Source of the DNA: Acetobacteraceae bacterium
GTDB lineage: Bacteria > Pseudomonadota > Alphaproteobacteria > Acetobacterales > Acetobacteraceae
Length of the DNA: 64,000 nucleotides
Assembly (NCBI GenBank): GCA_031291725.1
Contig: JARLIM010000034.1
Span: 160,638-224,637, forward strand
Reading direction: 5' to 3'
Position numbers and translations under genes: made by a program. Below are positions 43,805-56,713 of the stretch, piece by piece. The notes under the pieces were generated by a model, which saw only the letters and a program-made list of their open reading frames with translations, was not told the origin of the DNA and made no database searches. The first letter of the stretch is position 1, and the number at the start of each line of letters is the position of its first letter.

Positions 43805-44947
43805 ATGACTGACGATACCCCGCCCAATCCCGCTCTTCTCCCCGCTGGCCTGCGCGATCTGCTGCCGCCCGAGGCAGAGACCGAAGCGGCTGCCATCGGT
43901 GCTGTGCTGCGCGTTTTCGCCAGCCATGGCTATCAGCGCGTCAAACCGCCATTGATGGAGTTTGAGGATAATCTCCTCACCGCCACCGGTGCCGCCATGG
44001 CCGATCAGGTGTTTCGCCTGATGGACCCGGACACCCATCGCATGATGGCGATTCGCGCGGATATGACGCCGCAAATCGCCCGCATCGCCGCCACCCGACT
44101 CGGCCACGCCGCCCGCCCGCTGCGGCTGTCCTATAACGGTCAGTGCCTGCGCGTGCATGGCTCGCAGCTCGATCCTGACCGCCAAATCGCCCAGGCCGGG
44201 CTTGAACTGATCGGGCCGGACAGCCCACAGGCCGATGCCGAGATCCTCGCCGTGGGTGCCGAAGCTCTCGCGGCAGTCGGATTGACGCATCTCAGCGTTG
44301 ATCTGACGATGCCGACGCTGGTGTCCACCCTGCTGGAAGAAAGCGGCATCACCGGCCAGCAGCGTGCGCGTCTGGCCTTTGCGCTGGACCGCAAGGATGC
44401 CGCCTCCGTCGCCGAACATGGTGGTGCGCTGGCGGAGACGCTGACCGATCTTCTGCTCGCCGCCGGTCCTGCCGACCGCGCACTGGCGGCTCTGGCTGCC
44501 GCCGAACTCACGCCGGGGGCGCAGCTTGCCGCCGACCGTCTGGCCGCCACCGTCGCCGCCATTCGCGCGCTGGCCCCCACGGTGAAGCTGACCGTCGATC
44601 CGGTTGAATTCCGTGGTCTGAAGTATCACACCGGCGTCTGCTGCACGGTGTATGCCATTGGCCATAATGAGGAACTCGGCCGTGGCGGTCGCTATCTGTG
44701 TGGTGAGGCGGAGCCTGCGACGGGGCTGACGATCTATCCCGATGCCGTCTTGCGTGCCGCCCCGCCGCAATCGCCGCTCACCCGCCTCTATATTCCGCTC
44801 GGCGAGAACGGTGCCCCGTTCCGCGCCCAGGGTCACGCCACCGTGGCTGGCCTGGTTGCCGATGCAGACCCGCGTGCCGAGGCTTTGCGCCTCTCTTGCA
44901 GCCATATTGTGATCGGGGGCGCATCGATCGCCCTCGCTGTGGAGTAA
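43805..44947 (+). CDS. hisZ: ATP phosphoribosyltransferase regulatory subunit HisZ
   Basis: The 380-residue product is a histidyl-tRNA-synthetase-like protein: [17 protein letters not shown], then [14 protein letters not shown] (motif-1 region), [14 protein letters not shown] (motif-2 region) and LDRKDAAS. It lacks the anticodon-binding domain, as expected for HisZ, which works with a short HisG. It is 5 bases before purA, an arrangement common in alphaproteobacteria. The hisG partner is not in the window. Confidence 0.93.
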   Translation: MTDDTPPNPALLPAGLRDLLPPEAETEAAAIGAVLRVFASHGYQRVKPPLMEFEDNLLTATGAAMADQVFRLMDPDTHRMMAIRADMTPQIARIAATRLGHAARPLRLSYNGQCLRVHGSQLDPDRQIAQAGLELIGPDSPQADAEILAVGAEALAAVGLTHLSVDLTMPTLVSTLLEESGITGQQRARLAFALDRKDAASVAEHGGALAETLTDLLLAAGPADRALAALAAAELTPGAQLAADRLAATVAAIRALAPTVKLTVDPVEFRGLKYHTGVCCTVYAIGHNEELGRGGRYLCGEAEPATGLTIYPDAVLRAAPPQSPLTRLYIPLGENGAPFRAQGHATVAGLVADADPRAEALRLSCSHIVIGGASIALAVE

Positions 44948-44952
44948 ATCGA

Positions 44953-46242
44953 ATGGCCAATGTGACCGTCATCGGTGCTCAGTGGGGCGACGAAGGTAAG
45001 GGCAAGGTTGTCGACTGGCTCGCCAGCCGCGCCGATCTGGTGGTGCGTTTCCAGGGTGGCCACAATGCCGGCCATACGCTGGTTGTCGGCGATCAGACCT
45101 ATAAGCTCTCGCTGCTGCCTTCGGGCCTCGTGCGCGGCAAGATGGGCATCATCGGCAATGGTGTGGTCATCGATCCGGAGGCGCTGCTGTCCGAAATCGA
45201 CCGGGTGATCGGCCAGGGTCTGAAGGTTTCGCCCGAGACGTTGCGCATCGCCGAGAACGCGATCCTCATCCTGCCGCTGCATGGCGCGATTGACCGTGCG
45301 CGGGAAGCGGCGCGGGGCGAAGGCAAGATCGGCACCACGGGTCGTGGCATTGGCCCGGCCTATGAAGACAAGGTGGCCCGCCGCGCCATTCGCGTCTGCG
45401 ATCTGGCCGAGCCGGAAACCTTGTCCTTCAAGCTTGATGAGCTGCTGCTGCACCACAACACGCTGCTCCGCGGCCTTGGTGCGCCAACCTTCGAGAAGCA
45501 GGCGCTGCTCGACCAGCTTCTCGCCCTCGCGCCGCGCATCCTGCCCTATGTAGAGCCGGTCTGGGAGCGTCTGGACGAAGCCCGCCGTGCCGGCAAGCGT
45601 ATCCTGTTCGAGGGTGCGCAGGCGGTGATGCTCGATGTCGATCACGGCACCTATCCCTTCGTCACCTCGTCGAACACGGTTGCCGCCACCGCCGCCTCCG
45701 GCTCGGGCATTGGCCCGTCTGCCACCGGCTTCGTGCTCGGCATCGCCAAGGCCTATTGCACCCGCGTCGGCTCCGGCCCGTTTCCATCCGAATTGTTCGA
45801 CGATGTGGGCAAGCTGCTCGGCGAGCGTGGCCGTGAATTCGGCACCGTCACCGGCCGCCCGCGTCGCTGCGGTTGGTTCGATGCGGCGATGGTGCGTCAG
45901 GCCGTCAAGGTCGGTGGCATTCAGGGCATCGTGATGACCAAGATCGACGTGCTCGATGGCATTCCTGAGCTGAAGGTCTGCGTCGGCTATCGGATCAATG
46001 GCAAGAAATACACCTACTTGCCCGCCGCCATGCGCGCCCAGGCAGCGGCCGAGCCGATTTATGAAACCTTCGCCGGCTGGTCTTCCAGCACGAAGGGCGC
46101 ACGCTCCTATGCCGAACTGCCAGCCGAGGCGGTGAAGTATATCCGACGTGTGGAAGAATTGATCGAAGCCCCGGTGACGTTGCTCTCCACCGGCCCGGAA
46201 CGCGATGACACCATCATGATGCGCGACCCGTTCGAAGGTTAA
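44953..46242 (+). CDS. purA: Adenylosuccinate synthetase
   Basis: The 429-residue product is of standard length and contains the GTP/IMP site [23 protein letters not shown], the IMP-binding [13 protein letters not shown] and the C-terminal [10 protein letters not shown]. It makes adenylosuccinate from IMP, aspartate and GTP. ATG 44953 is preferred over the upstream frame since [12 protein letters not shown] is the family N-terminus and the gene then begins 5 bases after hisZ. Confidence 0.97.
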   Translation: MANVTVIGAQWGDEGKGKVVDWLASRADLVVRFQGGHNAGHTLVVGDQTYKLSLLPSGLVRGKMGIIGNGVVIDPEALLSEIDRVIGQGLKVSPETLRIAENAILILPLHGAIDRAREAARGEGKIGTTGRGIGPAYEDKVARRAIRVCDLAEPETLSFKLDELLLHHNTLLRGLGAPTFEKQALLDQLLALAPRILPYVEPVWERLDEARRAGKRILFEGAQAVMLDVDHGTYPFVTSSNTVAATAASGSGIGPSATGFVLGIAKAYCTRVGSGPFPSELFDDVGKLLGERGREFGTVTGRPRRCGWFDAAMVRQAVKVGGIQGIVMTKIDVLDGIPELKVCVGYRINGKKYTYLPAAMRAQAAAEPIYETFAGWSSSTKGARSYAELPAEAVKYIRRVEELIEAPVTLLSTGPERDDTIMMRDPFEG

Positions 46243-46333
46243 ACTTGGCCTGACGCCGCTCGATAACGAATGATGTGACTGGCACTGTCGGCGAATTTAC
46301 GTAAGGTCAAGGAAGATAGTTCAAGCTTCCGGC

Positions 46334-46759
46334 ATGATCGAACGTCCGAAGGGGCCATTGGCATTGTTTCATACCGATAGGCAGTATTCTGTTGGCCAAC
46401 AGAGCGGCACGGCGATTGCGTTTCGCCCTGCCAGTGTATCGCCAGCCACACCGCCGCTGCCGCTGATGGATCCTTGTCCGTTTGCGGCACGGCGCTTTTC
46501 GATGCGTGACCGGGTGACGGTGCATGATTGGATGATACGGGTTGCGGCCACGTATGGCCGCGTGCTCGTCGAGCGGGCAGAGGGGCTGGGCCATGCCGAG
46601 CCGGGCGAGTATCTGCTGATCTATCGCCGGGACAGCGTTTGGGCCAGTTGGGGCATTGGCTGCGGCATCGATGGCTATGTGCTGTGGGAAAGCATCCGTG
46701 GTGCCACGGTCGGCATCTTCCCCACGCTGCACACCGCGCTGGCAGAGATTATCGCGTAA
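46334..46759 (+). CDS. Uncharacterised 141-residue protein
   Basis: I do not recognise this protein. The N-terminal third is Pro/Ser/Ala-rich and probably disordered. The remainder has alternating beta-like stretches (YGRVLVERAEGLG, EYLLIYRRDSVWASWGIG, GYVLWESIRGATVGIF) and several Trp/Tyr residues. No signal peptide or membrane helix is evident. It has reasonable GC3 bias and stands alone between purA and the convergent Gfo/Idh gene. It may start further in, at ATG 46502 (MRDRVTVHDWM). Confidence 0.5.
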   Translation: MIERPKGPLALFHTDRQYSVGQQSGTAIAFRPASVSPATPPLPLMDPCPFAARRFSMRDRVTVHDWMIRVAATYGRVLVERAEGLGHAEPGEYLLIYRRDSVWASWGIGCGIDGYVLWESIRGATVGIFPTLHTALAEIIA

Positions 46760-46774
46760 TCATAAGCGTGACAT

Positions 46775-47779
46775 TCAGCTTACCGCCACGGCCTCAATTT
46801 CCCCACTCGCTGCCGATTTGAACACCGCCTCCAGCGCCGCAATCGTCGCCAGCATGTCCGATTGCGGCATCCGATAGATGCCTTTGCCCAGCGCCTGCGA
46901 TGCAAATGCCTCCAGATTGGCACGCACGGACGATGCCGGCGGATAGTCGCGCACACTGCGCTCTTCGCCGCGCAGCGCCACCGTCATCGTCCAGCCCTCC
47001 GGCGCTTCAGGATGCGTCTTGTCGCGAATTTCCGCCCAACCCTGGCTGCCATACAACGCCAATCGTCCGTCGAATGGGGTGGCGAGAATGGCGGTCAGCA
47101 GGGCGTTGGCACCGCTCTTGAAGCGAATCATCGCCGCCAGCGTGTCGCCATTGGTCAGATCAGACCCCAGTTGTTTGACATGCACCAGCGCCCGTTCCGC
47201 CGGACCCAGGAAGCTCACCGCCAGATCGAGCAAATGAATGCCGGTGGCGGTCATCGGGCCCGCCGGGGCTTCCACCGGGTTGAGCCGCCAATTGTCGCGC
47301 GGCAATGTGAGGAACTTATCCTGGCTGAAATTGGCCTCGATTTGCAGAATCGTGCCAAGTTTGCCCGCGTCGATCAGCGCGCGCAGATCGGCGATCGCCG
47401 GTTCAAACCGCCGCTCATGCCCCACCCCGAGCATGACATTGTGCCGATTGCACGCCGCCACGCTCGCCTGTGCGTCGGCCAGGTTGAGGCAGAGCGGCTT
47501 TTCGCAGAATACGTGCTTGCCCGCCGCTGCCGCTGCCTGAATTTGGGCGGCATGTTGCGTGTGCGGTGTGCACAGGATGATGGTGTCAATCGCCGGATCG
47601 GCCAGCGCTGCCGCGAAATCAGGCAGATGCCGAATGCCCAACTCGGCACAGGCCGACGCCGCAAACGGGGCAGGGTCGATGCCAGCCACCACACGCAAGG
47701 CAGCTGAATCCTGCATCGTGCGCACGATCGTCCGCCCCCACCAGCCCAATCCCAGAATCGCTGCCTGTAACATCCCCAT
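46775..47779 (-). CDS. Gfo/Idh/MocA family oxidoreductase
   Basis: The 334-residue product has an N-terminal Rossmann domain (AILGLGWWGRTIVRTM) with the family HVFCEKPLCLNLADAQ Lys motif near residue 95, and a C-terminal alpha/beta domain including AGPMTATGIHLLDLAVSFLG with the conserved catalytic-type DxxxH-like GIHLLD. NAD(P)-linked oxidation or reduction of a sugar, inositol or nucleotide sugar is expected. The start at 47779 (or ATG 47773) removes a 45-codon extension that overlaps the gmd gene. It is 35 bases downstream of gmd and probably in the same operon, which suggests a glycan-precursor role. Confidence 0.88.
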   Translation of the reverse strand: MGMLQAAILGLGWWGRTIVRTMQDSAALRVVAGIDPAPFAASACAELGIRHLPDFAAALADPAIDTIILCTPHTQHAAQIQAAAAAGKHVFCEKPLCLNLADAQASVAACNRHNVMLGVGHERRFEPAIADLRALIDAGKLGTILQIEANFSQDKFLTLPRDNWRLNPVEAPAGPMTATGIHLLDLAVSFLGPAERALVHVKQLGSDLTNGDTLAAMIRFKSGANALLTAILATPFDGRLALYGSQGWAEIRDKTHPEAPEGWTMTVALRGEERSVRDYPPASSVRANLEAFASQALGKGIYRMPQSDMLATIAALEAVFKSAASGEIEAVAVS

Positions 47780-47814
47780 TATCCCCCGATTATTGTTCAG
47801 GTGATAAATATGTA

Positions 47815-50444
<2,630 letters not shown>

Positions 50445-50456
50445 CGGCTGACACAC

Positions 50457-50494
50457 AAAAAACCGCCGCAGGGGTGAAGCTGCGGCGGTTTTTT
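50457..50494. terminator. Bidirectional intrinsic terminator
   Basis: A tract (50457-50462), stem CCGCCGCAG (50463-50471), loop GGGTGAAG, stem CTGCGGCGG (50480-50488), T tract (50489-50494). It lies between the convergent glycosyltransferase and fusA genes and can serve both: 13 bases after the first stop and 23 bases before the second gene's 3' end. Confidence 0.92.
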
Positions 50495-50516
50495 CAGCTT
50501 TACGTCAAAGCCGGGA

Positions 50517-52616
50517 TCAACCGGCCTTCTTGACCAACTCGTCGGCGACGTTGCGCGGCACCGGGTCGTAGTGATGGAACTGCATCGTGAACGAGGCGCG
50601 GCCCTTGGTCATCGAACGCAGATCGGAGATGTAGCCGAACATTTCCTTCAGCGGCACATGGGCGCGCACCATCACCGTCGAGCCTGCGCTCTCCTGGTTC
50701 TGGATCTGGCCACGGCGACGGTTGAGATCGCCCACCACGTCGCCGACGTGATCGTTCGGGGTGGTGACTTCAACGTCCATCACCGGCTCCAGAATGATCG
50801 GGCTGGCCTTCTTCATGCCTTCGCGGAAGCAGGCCTTGGCGGCGATTTCGAAGGCCAGAGCCGACGAGTCGACGTCATGGTATTTGCCGTCAACCAGCGT
50901 GTACTTGAAGTCCACCGTCTGGAAGCCCGCCAGCACGCCGGTATCGGCCTGCACCCGGATGCCTTTTTCGACGGCCGGGATGTATTCCTTCGGCACCGAG
51001 CCACCGACGGTCTTGTTCTCGAAGGCCACGCCGGCGTTACGCTCCTGCGGCTCGAACAACACCTTCACTTCGGCGTACTGGCCCGAACCGCCAGACTGCT
51101 TATTGTGGGTGTAGGTTTCGGTCCACGGCTTGGAAATCGTCTCGCGATAAGCAACCTGCGGCGCGCCGATGTTGCAATCCACGCCATATTCGCGGCGCAG
51201 ACGGTCGATGATGATTTCCAGATGCAGCTCGCCCATGCCCGAGAGAATGGTCTGGCCCGATTCCTGGTCGGTCTTCAGACGCAGCGACGGATCTTCGCCA
51301 GCCAGCTTCTGCAGGCCGATGGACATCTTTTCCACCGAATCCTTGGTCTTTGGCTCGACGGAGATGTCGATCACCGGCACCGGGAACGCCATACGCTCCA
51401 GGATCACCGGATCTTCCTGCGATGCCAGGGTGTCACCGGTCTGGGTGTCCTTCAGGCCCACGAAAGCCGCGATATCGCCGGCATGCACTTCCTTGATTTC
51501 CGCGCGCTTGTCGGCGTGCATCTGGAACATGCGGCTGATGCGCTCTTTCTGGTCCTTGGTGGTGTTCATCACGGTGTCGCCCGAACGCAGCGTGCCGGAG
51601 TAAACGCGCACGAAGGTCAGCGTGCCGTATTTGTCGTTGATGATCTTGAACGCCAGACCCGCGAACGGGGCATCCGGGTTGGCCGGAATACGGCGGCGAT
51701 CGGAGAATTCACCATCCTCTTCGCCTTCTTCAGCGGCCACCGAGATGCCGGGGACGTCGATGGGCGAGGGCAGGAAATCGAGCACCGCGTCAAGCAAAGG
51801 CTGCACGCCCTTGTTCTTGAAGGCCGTGCCGCACAGCACCGGGCGGAAGGCGCCCGAGATCGTGCCGGTCTTCAGCGCGCGCTTGAGGGTTTCGATCGAA
51901 ACGTCACCGTTCTCGAAATACTCTTCCATGCCGGCGTCATCGACGGACAGCGCGGTGTCGAGCAGCTTCTGGCGATATGCCTTGGCCTTTTCCAGCAGGT
52001 CAGCCGGAATCTCTTCATCATGGAACTTCGCGCCGAGCTCGCCGCCTTCCCAGATGATGGCCTTCATCTCGATCAGGTCGACCACGCCCAAGAACTGGTC
52101 TTCCGCACCGATCGGCAGCTGCAGCGGCAGTGCGACGATGTCCAGCTTTTCCTTCAACGTGTCGAAGGCGCGATAGAAATCAGCGCCGGTGCGGTCGAGC
52201 TTGTTGATGAAGATGATGCGCGGCACGTTGTAACGGTCGGCCAGGCGCCAGTTGGTCTCGGACTGCGGCTGCACGCCGGCCACGCCTTCGATGATGAACA
52301 CCGCGCCATCGAGCACGCGCAGCGAGCGGTTGACTTCGATGTTGAAGTCGATGTGGCCCGGGGTGTCGATGATGTTGATGCGGTGGTCTTTCCACTCACA
52401 GGTCACGGCCGCCGAGGTGATCGTGATGCCACGCTCACGTTCCTGCGCCATGTAATCGGTGGTGGTGTTGCCGTCGTGCACTTCGCCGATCTTGTGCGAC
52501 ACGCCGGTGTAATAAAGAATCCGCTCTGTGGTTGTGGTCTTACCCGCATCGATATGCGCGGTAATACCGATATTGCGGATTCTGGCGAGTGCGTCAGTGG
52601 ACACGATGGCCTCCAT
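50517..52616 (-). CDS. fusA: Translation elongation factor G
   Basis: The 699-residue product has five EF-G domains: G domain with G1 [10 protein letters not shown]3 DTPGH and G4 NKLD, domain II (about 310-400), domains III-V including [14 protein letters not shown] and a C-terminal [15 protein letters not shown]. It drives translocation of tRNA and mRNA. Start at 52616 ([17 protein letters not shown]); the frame further upstream is not EF-G-like. The gene stands alone, not next to rpsL/rpsG/tuf, and the G domain has departures from common bacterial EF-G ([20 protein letters not shown] and INKLD where [20 protein letters not shown] and VNKMD are more usual). It could be a second copy. Confidence 0.93.
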   Translation of the reverse strand: MEAIVSTDALARIRNIGITAHIDAGKTTTTERILYYTGVSHKIGEVHDGNTTTDYMAQERERGITITSAAVTCEWKDHRINIIDTPGHIDFNIEVNRSLRVLDGAVFIIEGVAGVQPQSETNWRLADRYNVPRIIFINKLDRTGADFYRAFDTLKEKLDIVALPLQLPIGAEDQFLGVVDLIEMKAIIWEGGELGAKFHDEEIPADLLEKAKAYRQKLLDTALSVDDAGMEEYFENGDVSIETLKRALKTGTISGAFRPVLCGTAFKNKGVQPLLDAVLDFLPSPIDVPGISVAAEEGEEDGEFSDRRRIPANPDAPFAGLAFKIINDKYGTLTFVRVYSGTLRSGDTVMNTTKDQKERISRMFQMHADKRAEIKEVHAGDIAAFVGLKDTQTGDTLASQEDPVILERMAFPVPVIDISVEPKTKDSVEKMSIGLQKLAGEDPSLRLKTDQESGQTILSGMGELHLEIIIDRLRREYGVDCNIGAPQVAYRETISKPWTETYTHNKQSGGSGQYAEVKVLFEPQERNAGVAFENKTVGGSVPKEYIPAVEKGIRVQADTGVLAGFQTVDFKYTLVDGKYHDVDSSALAFEIAAKACFREGMKKASPIILEPVMDVEVTTPNDHVGDVVGDLNRRRGQIQNQESAGSTVMVRAHVPLKEMFGYISDLRSMTKGRASFTMQFHHYDPVPRNVADELVKKAG

Positions 52617-52860
52617 AAGCCCTGGCGGACGGGCGAGTACTGCATACAACACGGGCGCGACAAAGGGATTTCCCCCGCGCGCCAGCGGTGGTCCGATTGG
52701 ACCGAACAATTAAGGCGCCTCCCATGCCTCTCTGTGCGCCGTTTTGCAAGCGCGCATTGGGGATGGCGGTGTTGAACTCTGCATTGCGTCCCGAAAATGC
52801 CTCGGCGGCGTTCACTTTTCGTCACAGTTTGAGAGGTGAATTGCGCTTAGAGAGGGGCGC

Positions 52861-54156
52861 ATGGACATACAGGCCAATCATGCTTTGATCCGCTTCGGTC
52901 TCGGTCGCAAAGGCACCGAGCCGCTGCCGTCCGATCCACAATCATGGCTCGCAGCCCAGCTTGACGGCCCGGACCATGCGCTGGACACGCCCGGCGCCTC
53001 CGCACAGGACGGTCTGGCCGCCTTGCAGGAGATGCGGCAGGACAAGACCCTGCGTGGCCGGGAATCGCCCGCGGCGGTGATCTTCAAAGCCGAGCGCGAC
53101 GCCCTGTTCTCCCGCCTGCTGACCAGCGATGCCCCGTTCCGCGAGCGGCTGGTGTTGTTCTGGTACAACCACTTCACCGTCAGCCTCAAACGCGGCGAAT
53201 GCACCGCCGTGGTCAACGCCTTCATCCGCGAGGCGATCCGGCCGCATGTGACCGGCCGATTCTCTGACATGGCGATGGCGGTGATGCGGCATCCGGCGAT
53301 GCTGCTGTATTTGGATAACGCGCAAAGCATCGGCCCGAACAGCCCGGTTGGTCTGCGGCTGCATAAGGGGCTGAACGAAAACCTCGCCCGCGAATGTCTG
53401 GAGTTGCACACCGTCACCCCTTCTGCGGGTTACACCCAGTCGGATGTGACGAATTTCGCCAAATTGCTCACCGGCTGGAGCCTGGAGCTGAAAACCCCGC
53501 CGCGCGGCTTCCGCTTTCGCCCGATGGCGCATGAGCCGGACGGGCAGGTGGTGCTGGGGCAGCATTTTCCACCGGGCGAGCCGGGCGGCGCTTCGGCGAT
53601 CGGCTGGTTGGCGCAACACCCGGCGACCTATCGCAATCTGGCCGTCAAACTGGTGCGCCATTTTGTTGCCGACGACCCGCCAACCGCCGCGGTGCAGCGA
53701 ATCGCGGCCGTGCTGACACGCACGCATGGCGACCTCAAAGCGGCATCGCTCGAACTCACCCGACTGCCGGAAGCGTGGCAGCCGCTGTCGAAAATACGCT
53801 CGCCTGTGGATTACGTGCTGGCTGTACTGCGGGCCGCCGATCTGCCGCCAGACAAGCAGCCGCCAGATGTTTTCGGCCTGATCGCCAATCTCGGCCAGCC
53901 GCTGTTTGCCGCCCCGTTGCCCAATGGCTGGCCGGATACCGCCAGCGAATGGGCGGGATCGGAGGCGTTGTTGCGGCGGGTGGATTGGGTGCACGGCTTT
54001 GTCGGCAGGCTGGGCGGGGCGGATGCGATGCAGATCGCCGATGCAACGCTCGGCCCCTTGCTGTCAGACTCGACAAAGCGGGAAATCGGCCGCGCCGGGT
54101 CTCGGCAGGATGCGCTGACGCTGCTGTTTGCCTCCCCTGAATTTCTGCGGAGATAG
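52861..54156 (+). CDS. DUF1800 family protein
   Basis: The 431-residue product follows the DUF1800 plan: AxxLIRFGLGRKG near the N-terminus, LVLFWYNHFTVSLKRG with the conserved WxNHF, HPAMLLYLDNAQSIG, NENLARECLELHTV and TQSDVTNFAKLLTGWS. Proteins of this family are usually encoded beside a DUF1501 partner, as here (next gene 3 bases on). Their biochemical role is not established; an exported pair linked to polysaccharide or redox work has been proposed for some members. No signal peptide is seen on this one. Confidence 0.88.
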   Translation: MDIQANHALIRFGLGRKGTEPLPSDPQSWLAAQLDGPDHALDTPGASAQDGLAALQEMRQDKTLRGRESPAAVIFKAERDALFSRLLTSDAPFRERLVLFWYNHFTVSLKRGECTAVVNAFIREAIRPHVTGRFSDMAMAVMRHPAMLLYLDNAQSIGPNSPVGLRLHKGLNENLARECLELHTVTPSAGYTQSDVTNFAKLLTGWSLELKTPPRGFRFRPMAHEPDGQVVLGQHFPPGEPGGASAIGWLAQHPATYRNLAVKLVRHFVADDPPTAAVQRIAAVLTRTHGDLKAASLELTRLPEAWQPLSKIRSPVDYVLAVLRAADLPPDKQPPDVFGLIANLGQPLFAAPLPNGWPDTASEWAGSEALLRRVDWVHGFVGRLGGADAMQIADATLGPLLSDSTKREIGRAGSRQDALTLLFASPEFLRR

Positions 54157-54159
54157 GCG

Positions 54160-55356
54160 ATGCCCTCACATCCCTCCATGCGCCTCACCCGCCGCACCGC
54201 TCTGCTGGGTCTGACGGCTGCCGTAAGCCTCGGTCGCCATGCGATGGCGGTGGGTCATGCGCAGACGGATCAACGCTGTGTGGTGGTCATTCTGCGCGGT
54301 GCGCTCGATGGCATGTCCGCCGTGGTGCCCTATGGCGATCCGGCCTTGGCGCAATGGCGGGCGGAATTGCTGCCCGGTGCGGTCGGCACCGAGGGCGGCA
54401 TGCGCGATCTGGGCGGGTTCTATGGCCTGCATCCCGCTTTGGCCAATCTGCACACCCTCTACAAGGCGGGCGAATTGCTGCCGGTGCATGCGGTGGCGGG
54501 GCCGACGCGGGTGCGCAGCCATTTCGAGGCGCAGGATTATCTGGAATTCGGCATCGACCATCAGATGACCTCCGGCTGGCTCAACCGGGTGGCCAGCGTG
54601 CTGCCGCAGCCACAAAGCGCATCGCAGACAGCGTTGTCGGTGGGTGTCACGGTGCCGATACTGCTGCGCGGCCCGGCCCTGGTCGGCAGCTTCGTGCCGA
54701 AGGGCTATGGCGAGGCCTCGCCCGACCTCTATGCCCGAATTGCCGCCCTGCATGCGCATGACAACATCACCGGCCCGGCGCTGGCCATGGCGATGCAGGA
54801 GCGGCATTTCACCGATGCCACGCTGATGCAGGCCGATAAGGGGCGCAACCAAGGGGCGTTTCAAATGCTCTGCGCCGATGCGGGGCGTCTGCTGGCCGCT
54901 GAGGATGGGCCGCGTCTGGCGGCGTTGGAAATCGGCGGCTGGGACACCCACACCGCACAGAAAAATCGCCTCAACCAGCCCTTGAAGCAACTCGATGACG
55001 GCATGGCCGCGCTGAAAGCGGCGATGGGGGCGGCGTGGAGCAAGACGAGTGTGCTGGCGATGACCGAATTTGGCCGCACCGTGCGGGTCAACGGCACGGG
55101 CGGCACCGATCACGGCACCGGCACGGTGGCCTTTGTCCTCGGCGGTGCGGTGCGTGGCGGGCGGGTGCAGGCGAATTGGCCGGGGCTTTCGCAGGCCAAT
55201 CTGTTCGAGTACCGTGATTTGCAACCGACCGCCGATCTGCGCGGCGTGGCCAAGGGGCTGTTGGCGCAGCAATTCGGGCTTGATGCGGCGGCTTTGGCCC
55301 AGGTGTTTCCCGAGAGCCACCAAATTGCTGCCATGCCGGGGCTTTTGCGCGCGTAG
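54160..55356 (+). CDS. DUF1501 family protein with twin-arginine signal
   Basis: The 398-residue product starts with a Tat-like signal (MRLTRRTALLGLTAAVSLG, RR at about residues 11-12), then CVVVILRGALDGMSAVVPYG, AVAGPTRVRSHFEAQDYLE and TEFGRTVRVNGTGGTDHG with the His/Asp/Thr pattern of the DUF1501 (alkaline-phosphatase-superfamily-like) fold. The Tat signal means it is exported folded, presumably with metal. It directly follows its DUF1800 partner, so the pair acts together in the periplasm or outside. ATG 54178 (MRLTRR) is a possible alternative start. Confidence 0.88.
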   Translation: MPSHPSMRLTRRTALLGLTAAVSLGRHAMAVGHAQTDQRCVVVILRGALDGMSAVVPYGDPALAQWRAELLPGAVGTEGGMRDLGGFYGLHPALANLHTLYKAGELLPVHAVAGPTRVRSHFEAQDYLEFGIDHQMTSGWLNRVASVLPQPQSASQTALSVGVTVPILLRGPALVGSFVPKGYGEASPDLYARIAALHAHDNITGPALAMAMQERHFTDATLMQADKGRNQGAFQMLCADAGRLLAAEDGPRLAALEIGGWDTHTAQKNRLNQPLKQLDDGMAALKAAMGAAWSKTSVLAMTEFGRTVRVNGTGGTDHGTGTVAFVLGGAVRGGRVQANWPGLSQANLFEYRDLQPTADLRGVAKGLLAQQFGLDAAALAQVFPESHQIAAMPGLLRA

Positions 55357-55425
55357 GGCGTGCAATGTATTGACCAGCACGGAGCGGCGGCGTTCTCATT
55401 CACCCAATTGAATGGGACAGTTTTC

Positions 55426-56664
55426 ATGCCGCAATCCGCCGCCCGAGCAAGCGAAACCCGCCAGTGGAATCGGTTGATGGACCTCGCCGAAATCGGCGCC
55501 ATTGCAGGCAATGGCGTCAATCGTCAGGCGCTGACCCCCGGTGACCGTGCGGCCCGGCGGCTGATGGTGGGCTGGGCGGCTGACATCGGGGCGACGGTGT
55601 CCATCGATGAGGCGAATAATCTCTGGCTGCGCGTGGAGGGCAGCGATGCCAGCGCCGCCCCCGTGCTCACCGGCAGCCATCTGGACAGTCAACCGAAAGG
55701 CGGTCGGTTCGATGGTGCCTATGGCGTGGTCGCAGGGCTTGAGGTGATCGCCGCCCTGCATGATGCGGGCATCGTCACCAGGCGGCCGATCGAGGTTGTC
55801 GCCTGGACCAATGAGGAAGGCAGCCGCTTCGCCCCCGGTTGCACCGGCAGCATGAGTTGGGCGGGCACGCATGACGTGCATCATTGGGATGAGGTGCGCG
55901 ATCAGGAGGGCGTGTATTACAGCACCGCCCTGGCCGAGCAGATGAAAGCCGAATCCGATCTGCCGCGCCGACCGCTGGGCTCCAAACCCTATGCCTATGT
56001 GGAGGCGCATATCGAGCAAGGGCCGATTCTGGAGGCGGAGGCGCTGGATATCGGTGTCGTCACCGGCATTCAGGGCAGCCGCTGGTTCACCGTGACGGTC
56101 TCGGGCGAGAGTGCGCATGCGGGCACCGCCCCGGTGTCACTGCGCAAGGACGCGATGATTGAGGCGATGCGGGCCATTCTGGCGCTGTCAGAGGCGATGC
56201 ACGACCCGGAGGATGTGCTGCGCTTCACCGTGGGGCGGCTGGCGGTGTCGCCCAATGCGTCCAATTCGGTTGCCGACAGCGTCACCTTCAGCATAGATCT
56301 GCGCCATCCGGACACCGAGACGCTGCGTCGGCGCGGTGACACCATTCCCGATGTGGTGCGCGCTGCCATGCGGGCCTGCACGGTGGTGGTGCGCGAGAGC
56401 TTCCATGCCGATCCGTTGGCCTTCGCGCCTGCGGTGATCGATCAGATCGAGCAAGCGGCGCATGCGGCCGGTTTCAGCCATCGCCGCATCGCATCGGGGG
56501 CCTTCCACGACGCACAATTCGCCGCCCGCGTCTGTCAGGCAGGCATGATCTTTGTGCCGTCACGCGCTGGCATCAGCCATAATCCGGCGGAATTCACCTC
56601 CGCCGCGCAATTGGCCAAGGGCACGGAAGTGTTGTTGCGCACGGTGCTGGCTTTGGCGGGGTAA
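55426..56664 (+). CDS. Zn-dependent M20-family amidohydrolase (hydantoinase/carbamoylase type)
   Basis: The 412-residue product shows the bimetal site of the AllC/N-carbamoyl-amino-acid hydrolase family: His85 in GSHLDSQPKGG, Asp96 in GRFDGAYGVVAG, Glu130/131 in TNEEGSRF, His195 in VEAHIEQGP, and the C-terminal SRAGISHNPAEFT. The SGESAHAGTAP segment matches the dimerisation domain. It hydrolyses N-carbamoyl amino acids, ureidoglycolate-type or allantoate-type amides; which one is not decidable here. ATG 55426 removes an unrelated 22-residue extension. Confidence 0.88.
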   Translation: MPQSAARASETRQWNRLMDLAEIGAIAGNGVNRQALTPGDRAARRLMVGWAADIGATVSIDEANNLWLRVEGSDASAAPVLTGSHLDSQPKGGRFDGAYGVVAGLEVIAALHDAGIVTRRPIEVVAWTNEEGSRFAPGCTGSMSWAGTHDVHHWDEVRDQEGVYYSTALAEQMKAESDLPRRPLGSKPYAYVEAHIEQGPILEAEALDIGVVTGIQGSRWFTVTVSGESAHAGTAPVSLRKDAMIEAMRAILALSEAMHDPEDVLRFTVGRLAVSPNASNSVADSVTFSIDLRHPDTETLRRRGDTIPDVVRAAMRACTVVVRESFHADPLAFAPAVIDQIEQAAHAAGFSHRRIASGAFHDAQFAARVCQAGMIFVPSRAGISHNPAEFTSAAQLAKGTEVLLRTVLALAG

Positions 56665-56713
56665 GGCGTGATGAATTGGGGGTAACCAATATCACCCCTG
56701 AATTGTCACGCTC

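Noticed and set aside
50571..52775. 734-codon open frame on the plus strand over fusA
   Set aside because: Antisense shadow of EF-G; the minus strand encodes every EF-G motif.
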